A DNA stretch of 64,000 nucleotides from Methylobacterium sp. J-030 (GCF_022829545.1 NZ_JAKSYM010000322.1:21928-85927); one strand, 5' to 3'. Positions 9,513-19,339 are shown, counted from the stretch's first letter. Notes: generated by a model from the letters alone, not told the origin. A program made the numbers and translations.

Positions 9513-10651
9513 GTTTCTTCGGCATATTTGCCGCCCGGAATCGTTGACAGGATCGCTGTGCCGGGAGCGGAAATGCACCAGTTCGCGGTGACGCCACATT
9601 GATTGCTGGAATCCTCGACGTCACGATTCCGATCGATGTTCACGACCGCGATAATATAGCCGTTCAGGCTCGAGAAATCCGCATCTTTGCGCACAGCTCG
9701 GTTTTCGTCGACAAGTCGGTAGACATTCGTATCGGCGTTTTCAGGCCGTATGTACGGGTACAAAGCGGCACCAGACGCGTTTTTCCAGTTATATTGGTTT
9801 ATAGCGGAATGCTCATTGCCGGCGGCAAAAACCATGAGCACATCTTTGTCCGCAGCTCGCTTGAGAGATTTGTACTCCACAGAGGATTCTAGGTAGTTAT
9901 ATCCTTGATAAACCGTCGTGGTTTCGCTGAAATCCGGTCCATAGCTGCCGTTCAGGATCCGCGCGCCGTTCGCGGCCGCATAGTCAACGGCCCCGTTAAT
10001 GTCCGTTCCGGTCGGCTTCGCTCCATATGTCTGTTCGATGACCTCTGCATCTGACGGTTTGGCGGGGGTTCTCGGGTCGCGGTCGATCGATATGATGGCG
10101 CCGAGGTTCAAAATATTGCTGTCAAAGGCGACGCCCATCATCCGGCCGCCGCTCGGCGAGGCCCCGACAGTCCCCGACACATGCGTCCCATGGATGTTGG
10201 GGTCGAACAGGATGTTGCTGTCCAGCAGTCCGTTTGGGGTCCAGAAATTGCGGGATGCGTCCAAGATGCGACCGGCGAACTTCGGGTGATCCCGATCGAT
10301 ACCGCTGTCGATGACAGCCACCGGAACGTCGAGACCGGTGAAGCCGCGCGCATAGGCTCCGGCGGCGTCGATGGCCCCGAGCCCCCAATCGCCGCTGTAG
10401 GCGTCCCACGCTCGGAAGTCCGCCGCCGTCAGCGGGTGGCCGGCGGCGTCTAAAGTCGAAGGCGACCGTTGCGGCCGCAGACCGTCGTCCTCTGCGAAGA
10501 CCGGCCCCAGGGCCACCACCAGCGCGGCGAGCGAGCATCCGATCAGTAATCCCGCCCGCGCCGATCCGTGGCACATCGCGGCGACGCGTCGAGATCCGAT
10601 GTACCTACCCACCGAGACGCCCTGGCCTGCCCCGCCGCACTGATGAACCAT

Positions 10652-11045
10652 CGTGTTGCCTCCGAAGAACTCGCATCGAGCACTTCCAATCGAGTTAGCA
10701 AGGGCAACACAAACGCACTGTATCCTAGCTACGACACGCGGCTCCCCACGCGTCCATTTGAAACTGCTGTACCCTCTTCTGGAACGGAGAGTCCCGTGCT
10801 CCCGCCGCCCGATCGCCGGGCGGCCGGGCGGCCGGCGCCGTGATTCGGCCCTGTCGGCGCAGAATCACACGTTCTCAACGCATCGCGATGGTCTAGGACA
10901 TTCACTGCGACAGGACAGATCCGGCAATCGCCCTGCCGGTTCCGCACGTCCCATGTCGCGCCATGAATTCGAGACGACAGATCATCTTATCCCGAGACAC
11001 GAAATATTCATCAAATCGGGCAATAATAAACGTCAGGCTTCAGCG
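10652..11045. promoter_or_regulatory. Divergent promoter region between autotransporter and AraC-type gene
   Basis: A 394-bp spacer between divergent genes. The part next to the regulator (about 10970-11040) is AT-richer than its surroundings, as expected of a promoter. I could not assign specific boxes. The regulator probably binds here, by analogy with other divergent AraC-family pairs. Confidence 0.4.
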
Positions 11046-12095
11046 ATGTCTCTCGACGACATAGATCCGGGTCCCGACCCGTCGCAATCCGATGACGGTG
11101 CCCAGCGCGCTGGAATCGCCTGCCTGCGGTTCGAGCCGCCCGCGGATCCGGAGGCCCTCGGCCGGGCGTGGCAGGACCACCTCGCCCCCATCTTCGCGGC
11201 GAGCTTCCGGCCCGAGACCGACCTTACGATGCCGATCGCGATGCGCAGCTACCACCTGGGCGACCTCCTGGTCGGCGATGTCATCGCGCCGGCGCACATC
11301 CTCGTGCGGTCGCAGGCGATGATCGAACAGCAGGGCCTCGACCACATCCTGCTGCAGTTCTACCGCCGGGGGCGGAGTCGCGTGGAAACCAGCCTGCGCG
11401 CCGACACGGTCTCCGAAGTCCAGTGCATCGTGTTCGACCTCGCACAGCCCGTGCGCATCGTCGCGGACCCGGTCGACGCCACCAACGTGGTGATTCCCCG
11501 CGCCCGCCTGGAGACACTGGGCTGCCACCCGGATGCCCTGCACGGCCACCCCCTCGACCATGACAGCGACCCGTTCGGGCGCCTGGTCCATAATGTCGTG
11601 GCCAACGTCGTCGCCTGCGGCGACCTGCTGGACCAGCGCGAGGCTCTCGCGGCCTCGACGGCGATCACCCAGCTCTGCGCGACCTGGCTGCGGGGCAAGG
11701 AGGCGGGTCGGCCGCCCCACAACCCCGACGTCCGGATTCGGATCCGCCGGCTCGTCGAGGCGGAACTCGCCAATTCGAAGCTGTCGCCGGCTCTGATCGC
11801 GACGCGGCTCGGCCTGTCGCGCTCGACCCTGTACCGGCTGTTCGCACCGCATGGCATCGTCGCCTACATTCGCGACCGCCGCCTGATGGCCGCCATGCGG
11901 ATGCTGGTGCGGGATGACCGTCCGCAAGCCGCCCGCATCGCGCAGGTCGCCTACGCGGTCGGCTTCTCGGACGAGCGGACCTTCCGGCGGGCGTTCAAGC
12001 GCCGATTCGGCTTCGTGCCCAGCACCGCGCCGCAGCGCCCAGAGGCGCAGTGCGCGGCGGGGGCGGTCCTGCGCGACTGGATCGACAGCCTCTGA
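11046..12095 (+). CDS. AraC-family transcriptional regulator
   Basis: A 349-residue protein: an N-terminal AraC-binding-like sensory domain (about 1-210) and a C-terminal AraC/XylS double helix-turn-helix (about 245-335). The second domain shows LIATRLGLSRSTLYRLF as the first HTH and VAYAVGFSDERTFRRAFKRRFG as the second, the usual signature. The start at 11046 (MSLDDIDP) gives a normal family length; its ribosome site is weak and an upstream in-frame ATG at 10953 is possible. It lies divergent from the S8 autotransporter, so it is likely its regulator; the inducer is unknown. Confidence 0.85.
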   Translation: MSLDDIDPGPDPSQSDDGAQRAGIACLRFEPPADPEALGRAWQDHLAPIFAASFRPETDLTMPIAMRSYHLGDLLVGDVIAPAHILVRSQAMIEQQGLDHILLQFYRRGRSRVETSLRADTVSEVQCIVFDLAQPVRIVADPVDATNVVIPRARLETLGCHPDALHGHPLDHDSDPFGRLVHNVVANVVACGDLLDQREALAASTAITQLCATWLRGKEAGRPPHNPDVRIRIRRLVEAELANSKLSPALIATRLGLSRSTLYRLFAPHGIVAYIRDRRLMAAMRMLVRDDRPQAARIAQVAYAVGFSDERTFRRAFKRRFGFVPSTAPQRPEAQCAAGAVLRDWIDSL

Positions 12096-12493
12096 ACCCC
12101 GGAGATTGCGCCGCCCCGGGGCGACGCGCGCGTCCTGTCGAGATCCCGTCTTACGGCGGAAGATCCGCGATCGGCGCCGTTCGAGGGTAAGATTCGGCTG
12201 GCCGGTTCCTGTCGTTGCCACGATCGGGCATGTGTCCAGCAAGCAGACATAGGGCGTCCGATTTCACGACACTTTCCCTGTCCGATCCGACGCCCCGACG
12301 GCGATCACGAAAAATTCGGTTCCGCCCCGCCAAGCCTCCGGTCCGATCGCGGAACTCGGCGGCGTCCGCGGCGTCGGGCCGGTCACAACATGTGCGGCCG
12401 CCTCCCGGGGGCCCATCCAGAGGGCGCGATGGCGGGCGGCACAGGCGGATCGATCGGGCGGGCGTACGCGGGTCCCCGCGGCGCGGCGGCCCC
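12096..12493. other. Intergenic stretch, nothing recognised
   Basis: Nearly 400 bp between the regulator and the phosphoesterase. Frames here lack ribosome sites and protein-like composition. Probably contains the promoter of the phosphoesterase. Confidence 0.35.
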
Positions 12494-13732
12494 ATGAGCG
12501 GGACCCGCGGCGTGTTCGCCTTCGCGCATATCGGCGACCTGCACCTGGAACACCCGGCTGACCGGAACGCCATCGACCTGGGGGAAATCCTCACCGAGGT
12601 CGACGGCCTCCACAAGCACGGCCTCCTCGACTTCGCCTATCTGCCGGGCGATCTCGCCGAGGACGGGCGGGCGGCGCAGTACGAGATCCTGATCCGGGCC
12701 CTGGCGGCCCATCCGACGCTTCCGATCCGGCTGATCGCCGGGGATCACGACCGTCAGCACGGCACGATGACGGAGTTCGACGCCCTGTTCGCGCGGGTGA
12801 TGGGCAGCCGGCAGGGGGGCGGGCACAGGCCCCGCGGGCACGACCTGCCCCGGCCGCAGACCCCGGCCTATGTGCCGCATTACTACTACGCCGAGACGAT
12901 CGCCGGCGTGCGCTGCCTGTTCCTCGACATGATCAGCGCCGGCTACGGCCGGAAGGGGTTCGGCCTCGATTTCCGGCTCGGCCCCTACCAGCTCGACTGG
13001 CTCAGGGGCGAACTCGCAGCGGCGGCCGAGGATGGCCTGCCCCGCGCGGTCTTCACCCACACCTATCCGGACGACCTGGAGGGCTCCGAGAAGGCGGCCC
13101 TCGCCGGCCTGATCCGCGGCCACGGCGTGCGCCTCGTCGAGATGGGCCACACCCATTACAACGAGCTCGCCCATGACGGGCGCACGCTCTACGCCTCGGC
13201 CCGCTCGGTCGGCCAGAACGAGGACGGCTCGGTGGGCTACGCCGTGGCGGCGATCGATGGCGCGGTCACGAGCTGGCGCTTCAAGCCCCTCGACCAGGAT
13301 CTGCCTATCGTGATGATCACGAGCCCGGCCGACCGGCGCCTCGCCACGGAGGCCCTTGCGCCCGGGCGAGACATCGCGGTGCGCGCCCTCGTGCTCTCGA
13401 ACGCCCCGCAGGCGGACTGGTGCTGCGTGGCGCGCGTCGATGACGGCCCAGCCTATCCGATGCGTCCGGCCGGCCCTCGGGTCGTTCAGGCGCGGGTCCC
13501 GTGGCCGGACGGGTCGCGCCGCCTCTCGGTGACGGTGACCGACACGACGTTCAACATCCGCAAGCGGGACGCGAACACCGACACCGACACGATCGAGCCC
13601 GTCAGCCGGACCTTCGTGCGGCCCCTCACCCCGGACAAGCCTGGCAGCGACGCGTTCCGGACCGGGGCCTGGCCCGAGAAGGGCATCCGCGGCGACCAGC
13701 TCGGCCCCAACCGCACCGGCCGAGGCTGGTAG
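12494..13732 (+). CDS. Calcineurin-like metallophosphoesterase
   Basis: A 412-residue protein whose first ~280 residues are a calcineurin-type phosphoesterase. Metal-binding motifs in order: GDLH, GDLAED, GDHD (the GNHD/E block), a His in FTHTYPDD, and GHTH. These would hold a dinuclear metal centre for hydrolysing phosphodiesters or monoesters; the layout recalls Icc/CpdA-type cyclic-nucleotide phosphodiesterases, though the substrate is not shown. The last ~120 residues form a beta-rich C-terminal part without a clear family. No signal peptide. The ATG at 12494 puts the first motif in the usual place, although the ribosome site is poor. Confidence 0.8.
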   Translation: MSGTRGVFAFAHIGDLHLEHPADRNAIDLGEILTEVDGLHKHGLLDFAYLPGDLAEDGRAAQYEILIRALAAHPTLPIRLIAGDHDRQHGTMTEFDALFARVMGSRQGGGHRPRGHDLPRPQTPAYVPHYYYAETIAGVRCLFLDMISAGYGRKGFGLDFRLGPYQLDWLRGELAAAAEDGLPRAVFTHTYPDDLEGSEKAALAGLIRGHGVRLVEMGHTHYNELAHDGRTLYASARSVGQNEDGSVGYAVAAIDGAVTSWRFKPLDQDLPIVMITSPADRRLATEALAPGRDIAVRALVLSNAPQADWCCVARVDDGPAYPMRPAGPRVVQARVPWPDGSRRLSVTVTDTTFNIRKRDANTDTDTIEPVSRTFVRPLTPDKPGSDAFRTGAWPEKGIRGDQLGPNRTGRGW

Positions 13733-13797
13733 CCGGCCGCACCCGAAACGCTTCACAAGATTCCGTCCCGACTCACCGCAGAGGATTTCCGGAACCG

Positions 13798-15060
13798 ATG
13801 GGTGCGCTGACCCCCAACATCACCACCTGGGCGATCGCCGCCCTCGCGACGCTCGGCGTCATCCTGCGGCCGTTCTCGTGGCCGGAGGCGATCTGGGCCG
13901 TACTCGGCGCCGGGGCCCTCGTGGCCCTCGGGCTGCTCGCCCCCGCCACCGCCTGGGAGGGCGTGCTCAAGGGGACCGACGTCTACCTGTTCCTCATCGG
14001 CATGATGCTGATGTCGGAGGTCGCCCGGAAGGAGGGCCTGTTCGACTGGCTGGCCTCGATCGCCGTGCGTGCCGCCAAGGGCTCGGCGGCGCGGCTGTTC
14101 ACCCTGGTCTACCTCGTCGGCACCGTGGTCACGGTGTTCCTGTCGAACGACGCCTGCGCGGTGGTGCTGACGCCGGCCGTCTACGCCGCCACCAAGGCCG
14201 CCAAGGTGGAGAACCCCCTCCCCTACCTGTTCATCTGCGCCTTCATCGCCAACGCGGCGAGCTTCGTGCTGCCGATCTCGAACCCGGCGAACCTCGTGGT
14301 CTTCGCCGAGCACATGCCGCCGCTCGTGCGCTGGCTCGCCCTGTTCGCGCTGCCCTCGGTGCTCGCCATCGCCACCACCTACGCGGTGCTGCGCCTGACC
14401 CAGGCGAAGACCCTGCGCGATCAGACCGTGGCGACCGATGTGGAGACCGAGGCGCTCTCGCGCACCGGCCTCGTGGCGGGGCTCGGGATCGTGGCGACCG
14501 GCGGCGTGCTGATCGGAGCGTCCGCGCTCGGCCTCGACCTCGGCCTGCCGACCTTCGTGGCCGGGCTCGCCACCACCCTGGTCGTGCTGCTGATCAAGCG
14601 CGGCGGCCTCGTCGAGGTCGCCAAGGACGTGTCGTGGAGCGTGCTGCCGCTGGTGGCCGGGCTGTTCGTGCTGGTGGAGGCCCTGGAGAAGACCGGCGTG
14701 CTCGCCATGCTGGCCAACCTCCTCAAGGGCTACGCCCACGCCGCCCCGACCGAGACCGCCTGGGGGGCGGGCGCGCTCATCGCGGTGCTGTGCAACCTCG
14801 TCAACAACCTGCCGGCCGGCCTGATCGCGGGGGCCGCCGTGCATACGGCGGACGTGTCCGAGACGGTGGCGGGCGCCATCCTGGTCGGCGTCGATCTGGG
14901 CCCGAACCTCTCGGTGACCGGCTCGCTCGCCACGATCCTCTGGCTCACCGCCATCCGCCGCGAGGGCCAGGATGTCGGCGCCTGGACCTTCCTGAAGCTT
15001 GGCCTGCTCGTGATGCCGCCGGCCCTCGTGCTGGCGCTGGCCGGCCTGCTCCTCGTCTGA
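13798..15060 (+). CDS. ArsB/NhaD-type permease (possible arsenite or anion transporter)
   Basis: A 420-residue polytopic membrane protein with about 10-12 hydrophobic segments. SNDACAVVLTPAVYA and CNLVNNLPAGLIAG are the duplicated N-D/N-N membrane motifs of the ArsB/ion-transporter superfamily, and DLGPNLSVTGSLATILW is the typical ArsB C-terminal signature. It should extrude arsenite or another anion across the inner membrane. No arsR, arsC or arsA adjoins, so arsenic use is not supported by context. AGAGGA lies before the ATG at 13798. The next gene starts 22 bases downstream and the third overlaps, indicating a three-gene operon. Confidence 0.8.
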   Translation: MGALTPNITTWAIAALATLGVILRPFSWPEAIWAVLGAGALVALGLLAPATAWEGVLKGTDVYLFLIGMMLMSEVARKEGLFDWLASIAVRAAKGSAARLFTLVYLVGTVVTVFLSNDACAVVLTPAVYAATKAAKVENPLPYLFICAFIANAASFVLPISNPANLVVFAEHMPPLVRWLALFALPSVLAIATTYAVLRLTQAKTLRDQTVATDVETEALSRTGLVAGLGIVATGGVLIGASALGLDLGLPTFVAGLATTLVVLLIKRGGLVEVAKDVSWSVLPLVAGLFVLVEALEKTGVLAMLANLLKGYAHAAPTETAWGAGALIAVLCNLVNNLPAGLIAGAAVHTADVSETVAGAILVGVDLGPNLSVTGSLATILWLTAIRREGQDVGAWTFLKLGLLVMPPALVLALAGLLLV

Positions 15061-15082
15061 ACCCCGAACCCAAGGTCCCCGC

Positions 15083-16003
15083 GTGACGGCTGCCCTCCTC
15101 TATCCCTTCATCCTGGTGGCCGGCGCGCTGCAGGCGATCGGCAACGCCATGAACGCGCAGCTGCGCGGCAAGCTGGTCAATCCCTGGCTCGCCGCGACGG
15201 TGTCGTTCCTGCCGATCGTCTTCGTGTTCACGACCCTGTTCTTCACCATGCCGACGCCGCTGCCGAACCTCGCGTCGTTGAGCAAGATGCCCTGGTACGC
15301 GCCGCTCGGGGGCGTGGCCGGCGCGGTGGCGGTGTTCGGCGGGCTGGCCTTCATCGACAAGGTCGGCGCCGGGCCGTTCAACGGCCTGACGCTCACCGCC
15401 AACATCCTCACCTCCCTGGCGATGGACGCGCTCGGCCTGTTCGGCCTGCAGGCCTCCGGCTTCAAGCCGATGGCCTGGCTCGGCGGCCTGCTGATGGCGG
15501 TGGGCGTGACCTTCATCGCGCGCTCGGGCGGCAAGAGCGAGGGTGGCGAGAAGGGCGTCGGCGGCAAGCTGCTCTACCCGTTCATCCTCGTGGCGGGCGC
15601 CCTCATGGCGATCGGCGTGGTGTGGAACGCGCAGCTGCGCGGCGCCCTGGAGAACCCCTGGCTCGCCGCCGCGGTCTCCTTCGTGCCCGTGGTGTTCGTG
15701 TTCGCCCTGATATTCCTGCTGCGGCTCTCGCCGCTGCCGAATCGCGAGGACATCGCGGGCGTCCGCTGGTGGATGCCGCTCGCCGGCATCACCGGGGCGG
15801 TGGCCGTGTTCGCCGGGCTGCTCTTCGTCGACAAGGTCGGGGCCGGGGCCTTCAACGGCCTCCTGATCACCGCCAACCTGATCACCTCGGTGGCGCTCGA
15901 CCATTTCGGCTGGTTCGGCATGCGGCAGGTCAAGGCCGGCCCGCCGCGCCTGATCGGCGCCGCGCTGATGGTCGGCGGCATCGTCCTGATCTCGCTGTTC
16001 TGA
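15083..16003 (+). CDS. DMT-family transporter (duplicated DUF606/YdcZ type)
   Basis: A 306-residue inner-membrane protein with about 10 hydrophobic segments, made of two similar halves. LLYPFILVAGAL, NAQLRG, NPWLAA and a FxDKVGAGxFNGL stretch occur in both halves (about residues 4 and 167 onward), so it is a full-length fusion of two YdcZ/DUF606 modules that are often separate ~150-residue proteins. Transported compound unknown. Start is GTG at 15083, close behind the ArsB-like gene. Its stop overlaps the next start as TGATG at 16001-16005, a sign of coupling. Confidence 0.83.
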   Translation: MTAALLYPFILVAGALQAIGNAMNAQLRGKLVNPWLAATVSFLPIVFVFTTLFFTMPTPLPNLASLSKMPWYAPLGGVAGAVAVFGGLAFIDKVGAGPFNGLTLTANILTSLAMDALGLFGLQASGFKPMAWLGGLLMAVGVTFIARSGGKSEGGEKGVGGKLLYPFILVAGALMAIGVVWNAQLRGALENPWLAAAVSFVPVVFVFALIFLLRLSPLPNREDIAGVRWWMPLAGITGAVAVFAGLLFVDKVGAGAFNGLLITANLITSVALDHFGWFGMRQVKAGPPRLIGAALMVGGIVLISLF

Positions 16004-17400
16004 TGGGGAGCCTCCCCGCCTGGCTGCTGCGCCGGGAGGTCCTGCTCCTGGCCGGCGCCACCCTCTTGGGCGCGGGTGGGGCGGCGGCGTGGTACCTGCT
16101 CCAGGCGACGGTCCTGACCATCGCGGTCGCCCCCCGGGACGGCACCGAGCCGGAGCTGATCAAGGCCTATGCCGACGCGCTGGATTCCGGCCGCGAATCC
16201 GTCCGCCTGAAGATCCTCCCCTTCGACGACGTACGCGAGAGCGCCGCCGCCCTGCAGGATGGGCGCGCCGACCTCGCGGTGGTCCGCCCCGACGTGCTGC
16301 TGCCGACCAACGGTCTGACCGTGGCGATCCTGCGCGATCAGGCCCTGATCATCGCCTCGCCGGAGCAGACCGGGATCGGGAGCTTTCCGAAGCTCGCCGG
16401 CAAGCGCCTCGGCATCGCGGCGCACCGGGACGCCGATCTCTGGCTCCTGCGCAACATCCTCGGCTATCACGGCCTCACCCTGGAGGAGGCGGGCGGCCCC
16501 GCGCGGGACTCGACGGTCCTGCTGGTCCCGGTCGATCAGGAGGCGGTGGCGGGCGCCTTCCGGGAGAAGCGGATCGACGCCTTCGTCAGCATCATCGCGC
16601 CATCGGCGCCGAAGGCGCTGGCCCTGGTGGGAACCGTGCAGGGGCTCGCCCGCGGCGGCAAGGTCGCGTTCGTCGCGGTCGAGGACGACGACGCCATCAT
16701 CGAGCGCTTCCCGCGGCTCCAGGCGGTGACGATCCCGGGGGGCCTGTTCGGCGGCCGCCCGAAGCTGCCGGCCGACGACGTGAAGACCGTGGGCGCCTCC
16801 TACCGGCTCATGGCCCGGGCCTCCCTGAGCCGCGTGGTGGTGGCCGACGTGACCCGGCAGCTGTTCGAGAAGCGCACCGCCGCCGCGCAAGGAACCGTCG
16901 CGGCCGAATACGTCCAGGCCCCGGCCTACGACACGACGGTGGCGGCGACCAGCGCGCGCGTCCCGATCCATCCCGGCGCGCTCGACTATTACGAGCGCGA
17001 GCAGCACGGCTTCATCGAGCGCTACGGCGACACGCTCTACCTCCTCGGGGCGCTCGCGGGCGGCCTCGTCTCGGTGCTGGCCTGGATCCGCCAGCGGCTC
17101 GCCAGCCTGCGCCGGGAGCGGATCGACGAGATCATCGACCGGCTCCTGGAGATCGCCGGCCAGGCCCGGGCTCTGCGCGACCCGGCCGCGATCGAGGCGC
17201 TGACCCGCGAGGTCGACGCGCTCGCCATGGACGTGGTCCGCTACACGCGGGAGCGGGCGCCGGACCCGCCGGTCCTGTCGGCGGCCTCGGTGGCGATCGA
17301 CACGGCCCGGGCCACGGTCGCGGATTGCCGGACCCGGGCCGACGCGGCCGGGGCGCGCATTGGGCAGTCCGTCCGGCTGCACGGTTCGGGCGGGATCTGA
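16003..17400 (+). CDS. TAXI-family solute-binding protein, membrane-anchored
   Basis: A 465-residue protein with an N-terminal transmembrane segment (about 12-34), a periplasmic TAXI/NMT1-like binding domain (about 38-330), a second transmembrane segment (about 346-364) and a cytoplasmic arginine- and glutamate-rich helical tail (about 366-465). TAXI proteins usually feed TRAP transporters, but no TRAP permease gene is near; the second membrane span and tail suggest ligand sensing or partnership with the two transporters encoded just upstream. The ATG at 16003 overlaps the preceding stop. Confidence 0.78.
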   Translation: MGSLPAWLLRREVLLLAGATLLGAGGAAAWYLLQATVLTIAVAPRDGTEPELIKAYADALDSGRESVRLKILPFDDVRESAAALQDGRADLAVVRPDVLLPTNGLTVAILRDQALIIASPEQTGIGSFPKLAGKRLGIAAHRDADLWLLRNILGYHGLTLEEAGGPARDSTVLLVPVDQEAVAGAFREKRIDAFVSIIAPSAPKALALVGTVQGLARGGKVAFVAVEDDDAIIERFPRLQAVTIPGGLFGGRPKLPADDVKTVGASYRLMARASLSRVVVADVTRQLFEKRTAAAQGTVAAEYVQAPAYDTTVAATSARVPIHPGALDYYEREQHGFIERYGDTLYLLGALAGGLVSVLAWIRQRLASLRRERIDEIIDRLLEIAGQARALRDPAAIEALTREVDALAMDVVRYTRERAPDPPVLSAASVAIDTARATVADCRTRADAAGARIGQSVRLHGSGGI

Positions 17401-17577
17401 GGGCCGGTTGCGGCGGGTTCCGGGAAGACGATTCGCGCGTTCCCGGGCCTCGGGCAGGCCCCTGAGAAGAAGCTGTCTGCGCTGGCACCGGAAGAGAGAA
17501 CAAGAGTCTCCCGGCGCCGGGAAAATCGAAAGACGCCTCCATTGCCGATGGGGGGGTCCGGGGCGACATTCCCTACC

Positions 17578-17814
17578 ATGAGCACGCGTTCCGAAATTCG
17601 CCCGACCGCCTTCGATCCGTTCGGCGAGCCCGTCACGGACGGGGTCGCGCGCGCCTGCCCGGAGGCTGCCGGCGACCGGACGGCCCGGCGGGTCGGCGGT
17701 GCGGTGTTCTGGACGCTCGCCCTGGCGATCCTGGCCGGGCGCATCTATGCCTACGACATGCCGGCCGTGCAGGACGTCGCCGCCCACGCCGTGCAGATGC
17801 TGGCGCTGCGCTGA
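17578..17814 (+). CDS. Hypothetical single-span membrane protein
   Basis: A 78-residue protein with a polar N-terminal half and one hydrophobic segment (VFWTLALAILAGRIYAY, about residues 43-60). No family recognised. The ATG at 17578 is chosen; an upstream in-frame ATG at 17542 would add 12 residues of weak quality. It converges with the deformylase-like gene ending at 17851. Confidence 0.5.
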   Translation: MSTRSEIRPTAFDPFGEPVTDGVARACPEAAGDRTARRVGGAVFWTLALAILAGRIYAYDMPAVQDVAAHAVQMLALR

Positions 17815-17850
17815 AACGCTTGTCGGCCGCCCGGTCGGACGACCGCGGGA

Positions 17851-18348
17851 TCAGGATGATGTCAGTTTGCCGAAGCGCTTGAGCAGACGCTCGCGCTTCA
17901 GGCGCGACAGGCGCTCGATCCAGAAGACGCCGTCGAGCTGGTCGATCTCGTGCTGGACGACCGCGGCGGGAAACCCCTCCACCGTCTCTTCGTGCGCCGC
18001 GCCGTCTAGGTCTCGATAGCCGAACCGCACCCGGGCGGGCCGGGTGATCCGCTCCCGCACCCCCGGCATGCTGACGCTGCCCTCGTCGTGGGTCGCCGTC
18101 TCGGGGGAGGCCCAGAGGATGCCGGGATTCACGTAGACGCGCCGCTCCGCCCCGGGCTCGAGCCGGATCACCATCACCCGCGCGGACACGCCGATATGCG
18201 GGGCGGTGAGGCCGATGGCGCTCGCGGCCAGGAGCGTCTCTTCGACATCCTCGGCCAGCGCCCGTAGGTCCGGTCCGAACGCTTCGACCGGGGCGGCCGG
18301 ATGCGCGAGTCGCGGATCCGGGAACAGGACGAGGGGGCGGGCCGGCAT
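17851..18348 (-). CDS. Peptide-deformylase-like protein with altered metal site
   Basis: A 165-residue protein of normal deformylase length and clear family resemblance, but all three active-site motifs differ. Motif 1 (G-x-G-x-A-A-x-Q) reads IGLTAPHIG, with His for Gln. Motif 2 (E-G-C-x-S) reads EGSVSMPG, so the metal-binding Cys is Ser. Motif 3 (H-E-x-D-H) reads HEIDQLDG, so the second metal-binding His is Gln. Both changes were checked in the DNA. A true deformylase removes the formyl group from new proteins using Fe/Zn held by Cys and two His. This copy keeps only one His and is probably inactive or does something else; a canonical copy should exist elsewhere. Confidence 0.82.
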   Translation of the reverse strand: MPARPLVLFPDPRLAHPAAPVEAFGPDLRALAEDVEETLLAASAIGLTAPHIGVSARVMVIRLEPGAERRVYVNPGILWASPETATHDEGSVSMPGVRERITRPARVRFGYRDLDGAAHEETVEGFPAAVVQHEIDQLDGVFWIERLSRLKRERLLKRFGKLTSS

Positions 18349-18448
18349 GGGCGGTCGGTTCGGCTGGACGGGTGGGGCCTTCGCTTACCCGTATCGCGGT
18401 CGCGCGGCGAGTGCGGGGCGCCGAGCCCTCGGGGCCCACCGAGCCTGC

Positions 18449-19190
18449 TCACAGATCCATCGCCATCGACAAGCAGGTAGGTGCGCGGCGCGCCCTGGAA
18501 GAAGGTCCCGAACGAGGCGACGCCGGTCCAGGAGCGCGTCCCCGTCACGTTCTGCACGCTGGCCCGGACCGCGTCCGGCGCCCGTTGATCGCGGTGGCGT
18601 AGCGCAGGCCGAGATCGAGCCGCGCCCAATCGGGCAGCGCCTGCCTGTTCCCAAGATCGACGAACTGGCGCCCGGTGTAGAGCGCCGCGCCGTCGAGGGT
18701 CAGGCCGGACAGTCCCGGCAGGTCCCACTCGGCGCCGAGGCTCGCCTGCACCGCCGGCACTCCGATCGGCCAGTGGCCGAGATTGGCGGCGAGCGCCGTC
18801 CGGACGAGCCGCCCGTCGAGCCGCGTCACGCCGCCGAGCACCCGCACCTGCGGGGTGATCTCGCCGAACAGGCTGAGTTCGAGCCCGCTCACGCGCTGTT
18901 CTCCGGTGGCGGCGAAGCGGTTCTGCGGGCCGAGTTCGCCGCCGGGCTTCGTGATCCGGAAGGCGCTGAGCGTCGCGCCGAAGCGGCCGAGATCGAGCTT
19001 CACCCCGGTCTCGACCTGCCGGGCCACGGCGGGCGCCAGGATCTCGCCGGAGTTCCTGGCCACCGTCGGAGCGAGATCGCCCCGGCTCAGGCCCTCGACG
19101 GAGTTGCCGTAGAGCGCGACCGCCTCCCAGGGCCGGACCACGAGGCCGGCGACCGGCACGCGATCAGACTTCGCAAATACGGTCGGTTTT
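18449..19190 (-). pseudogene. TonB-dependent receptor remnant (C-terminal barrel)
   Basis: The minus strand encodes typical siderophore-receptor barrel segments: VRPWEAVALYGNSVEGLS, LDLGRFGATLSAFRITKPG, PAVQASLGAEWDLPG, GLTLDGAALYTGRQFVD, then the C-terminal ASVQNVTGTRSW and FGTFFQGAPRTYLL. At least two single-base frameshifts break it, near 18580 (before DAVRASVQNV) and near 18470 (before the final MAMDL-stop). The signal peptide, plug and N-terminal barrel are missing. It is a decayed outer-membrane receptor, probably once for an iron chelate. The upper boundary is approximate. Confidence 0.82.
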
Positions 19191-19325
19191 TCGATCGGTT
19201 CGATAAATGTAAAGTTTGAAATTGATACATTTCGGCAGGCGCGGACCATGAAAATCTCGGTGCCGCGGCCGTCTCCAACCCTGTTTTGAGTCTTCAATCC
19301 TTGATCGAGACGGATCTAAAAGATT

Positions 19326-19339
19326 ATGATTGGAATCAT
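19326..19339. promoter_or_regulatory. Inverted repeat, possible iron-regulator operator
   Basis: ATGATT-gg-AATCAT is a perfect 6+6 inverted repeat in an AT-rich setting about 140 bp upstream of the receptor remnant. It loosely resembles Fur/Irr-type operators, which often precede TonB receptors. Assignment is inference. Confidence 0.28.
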
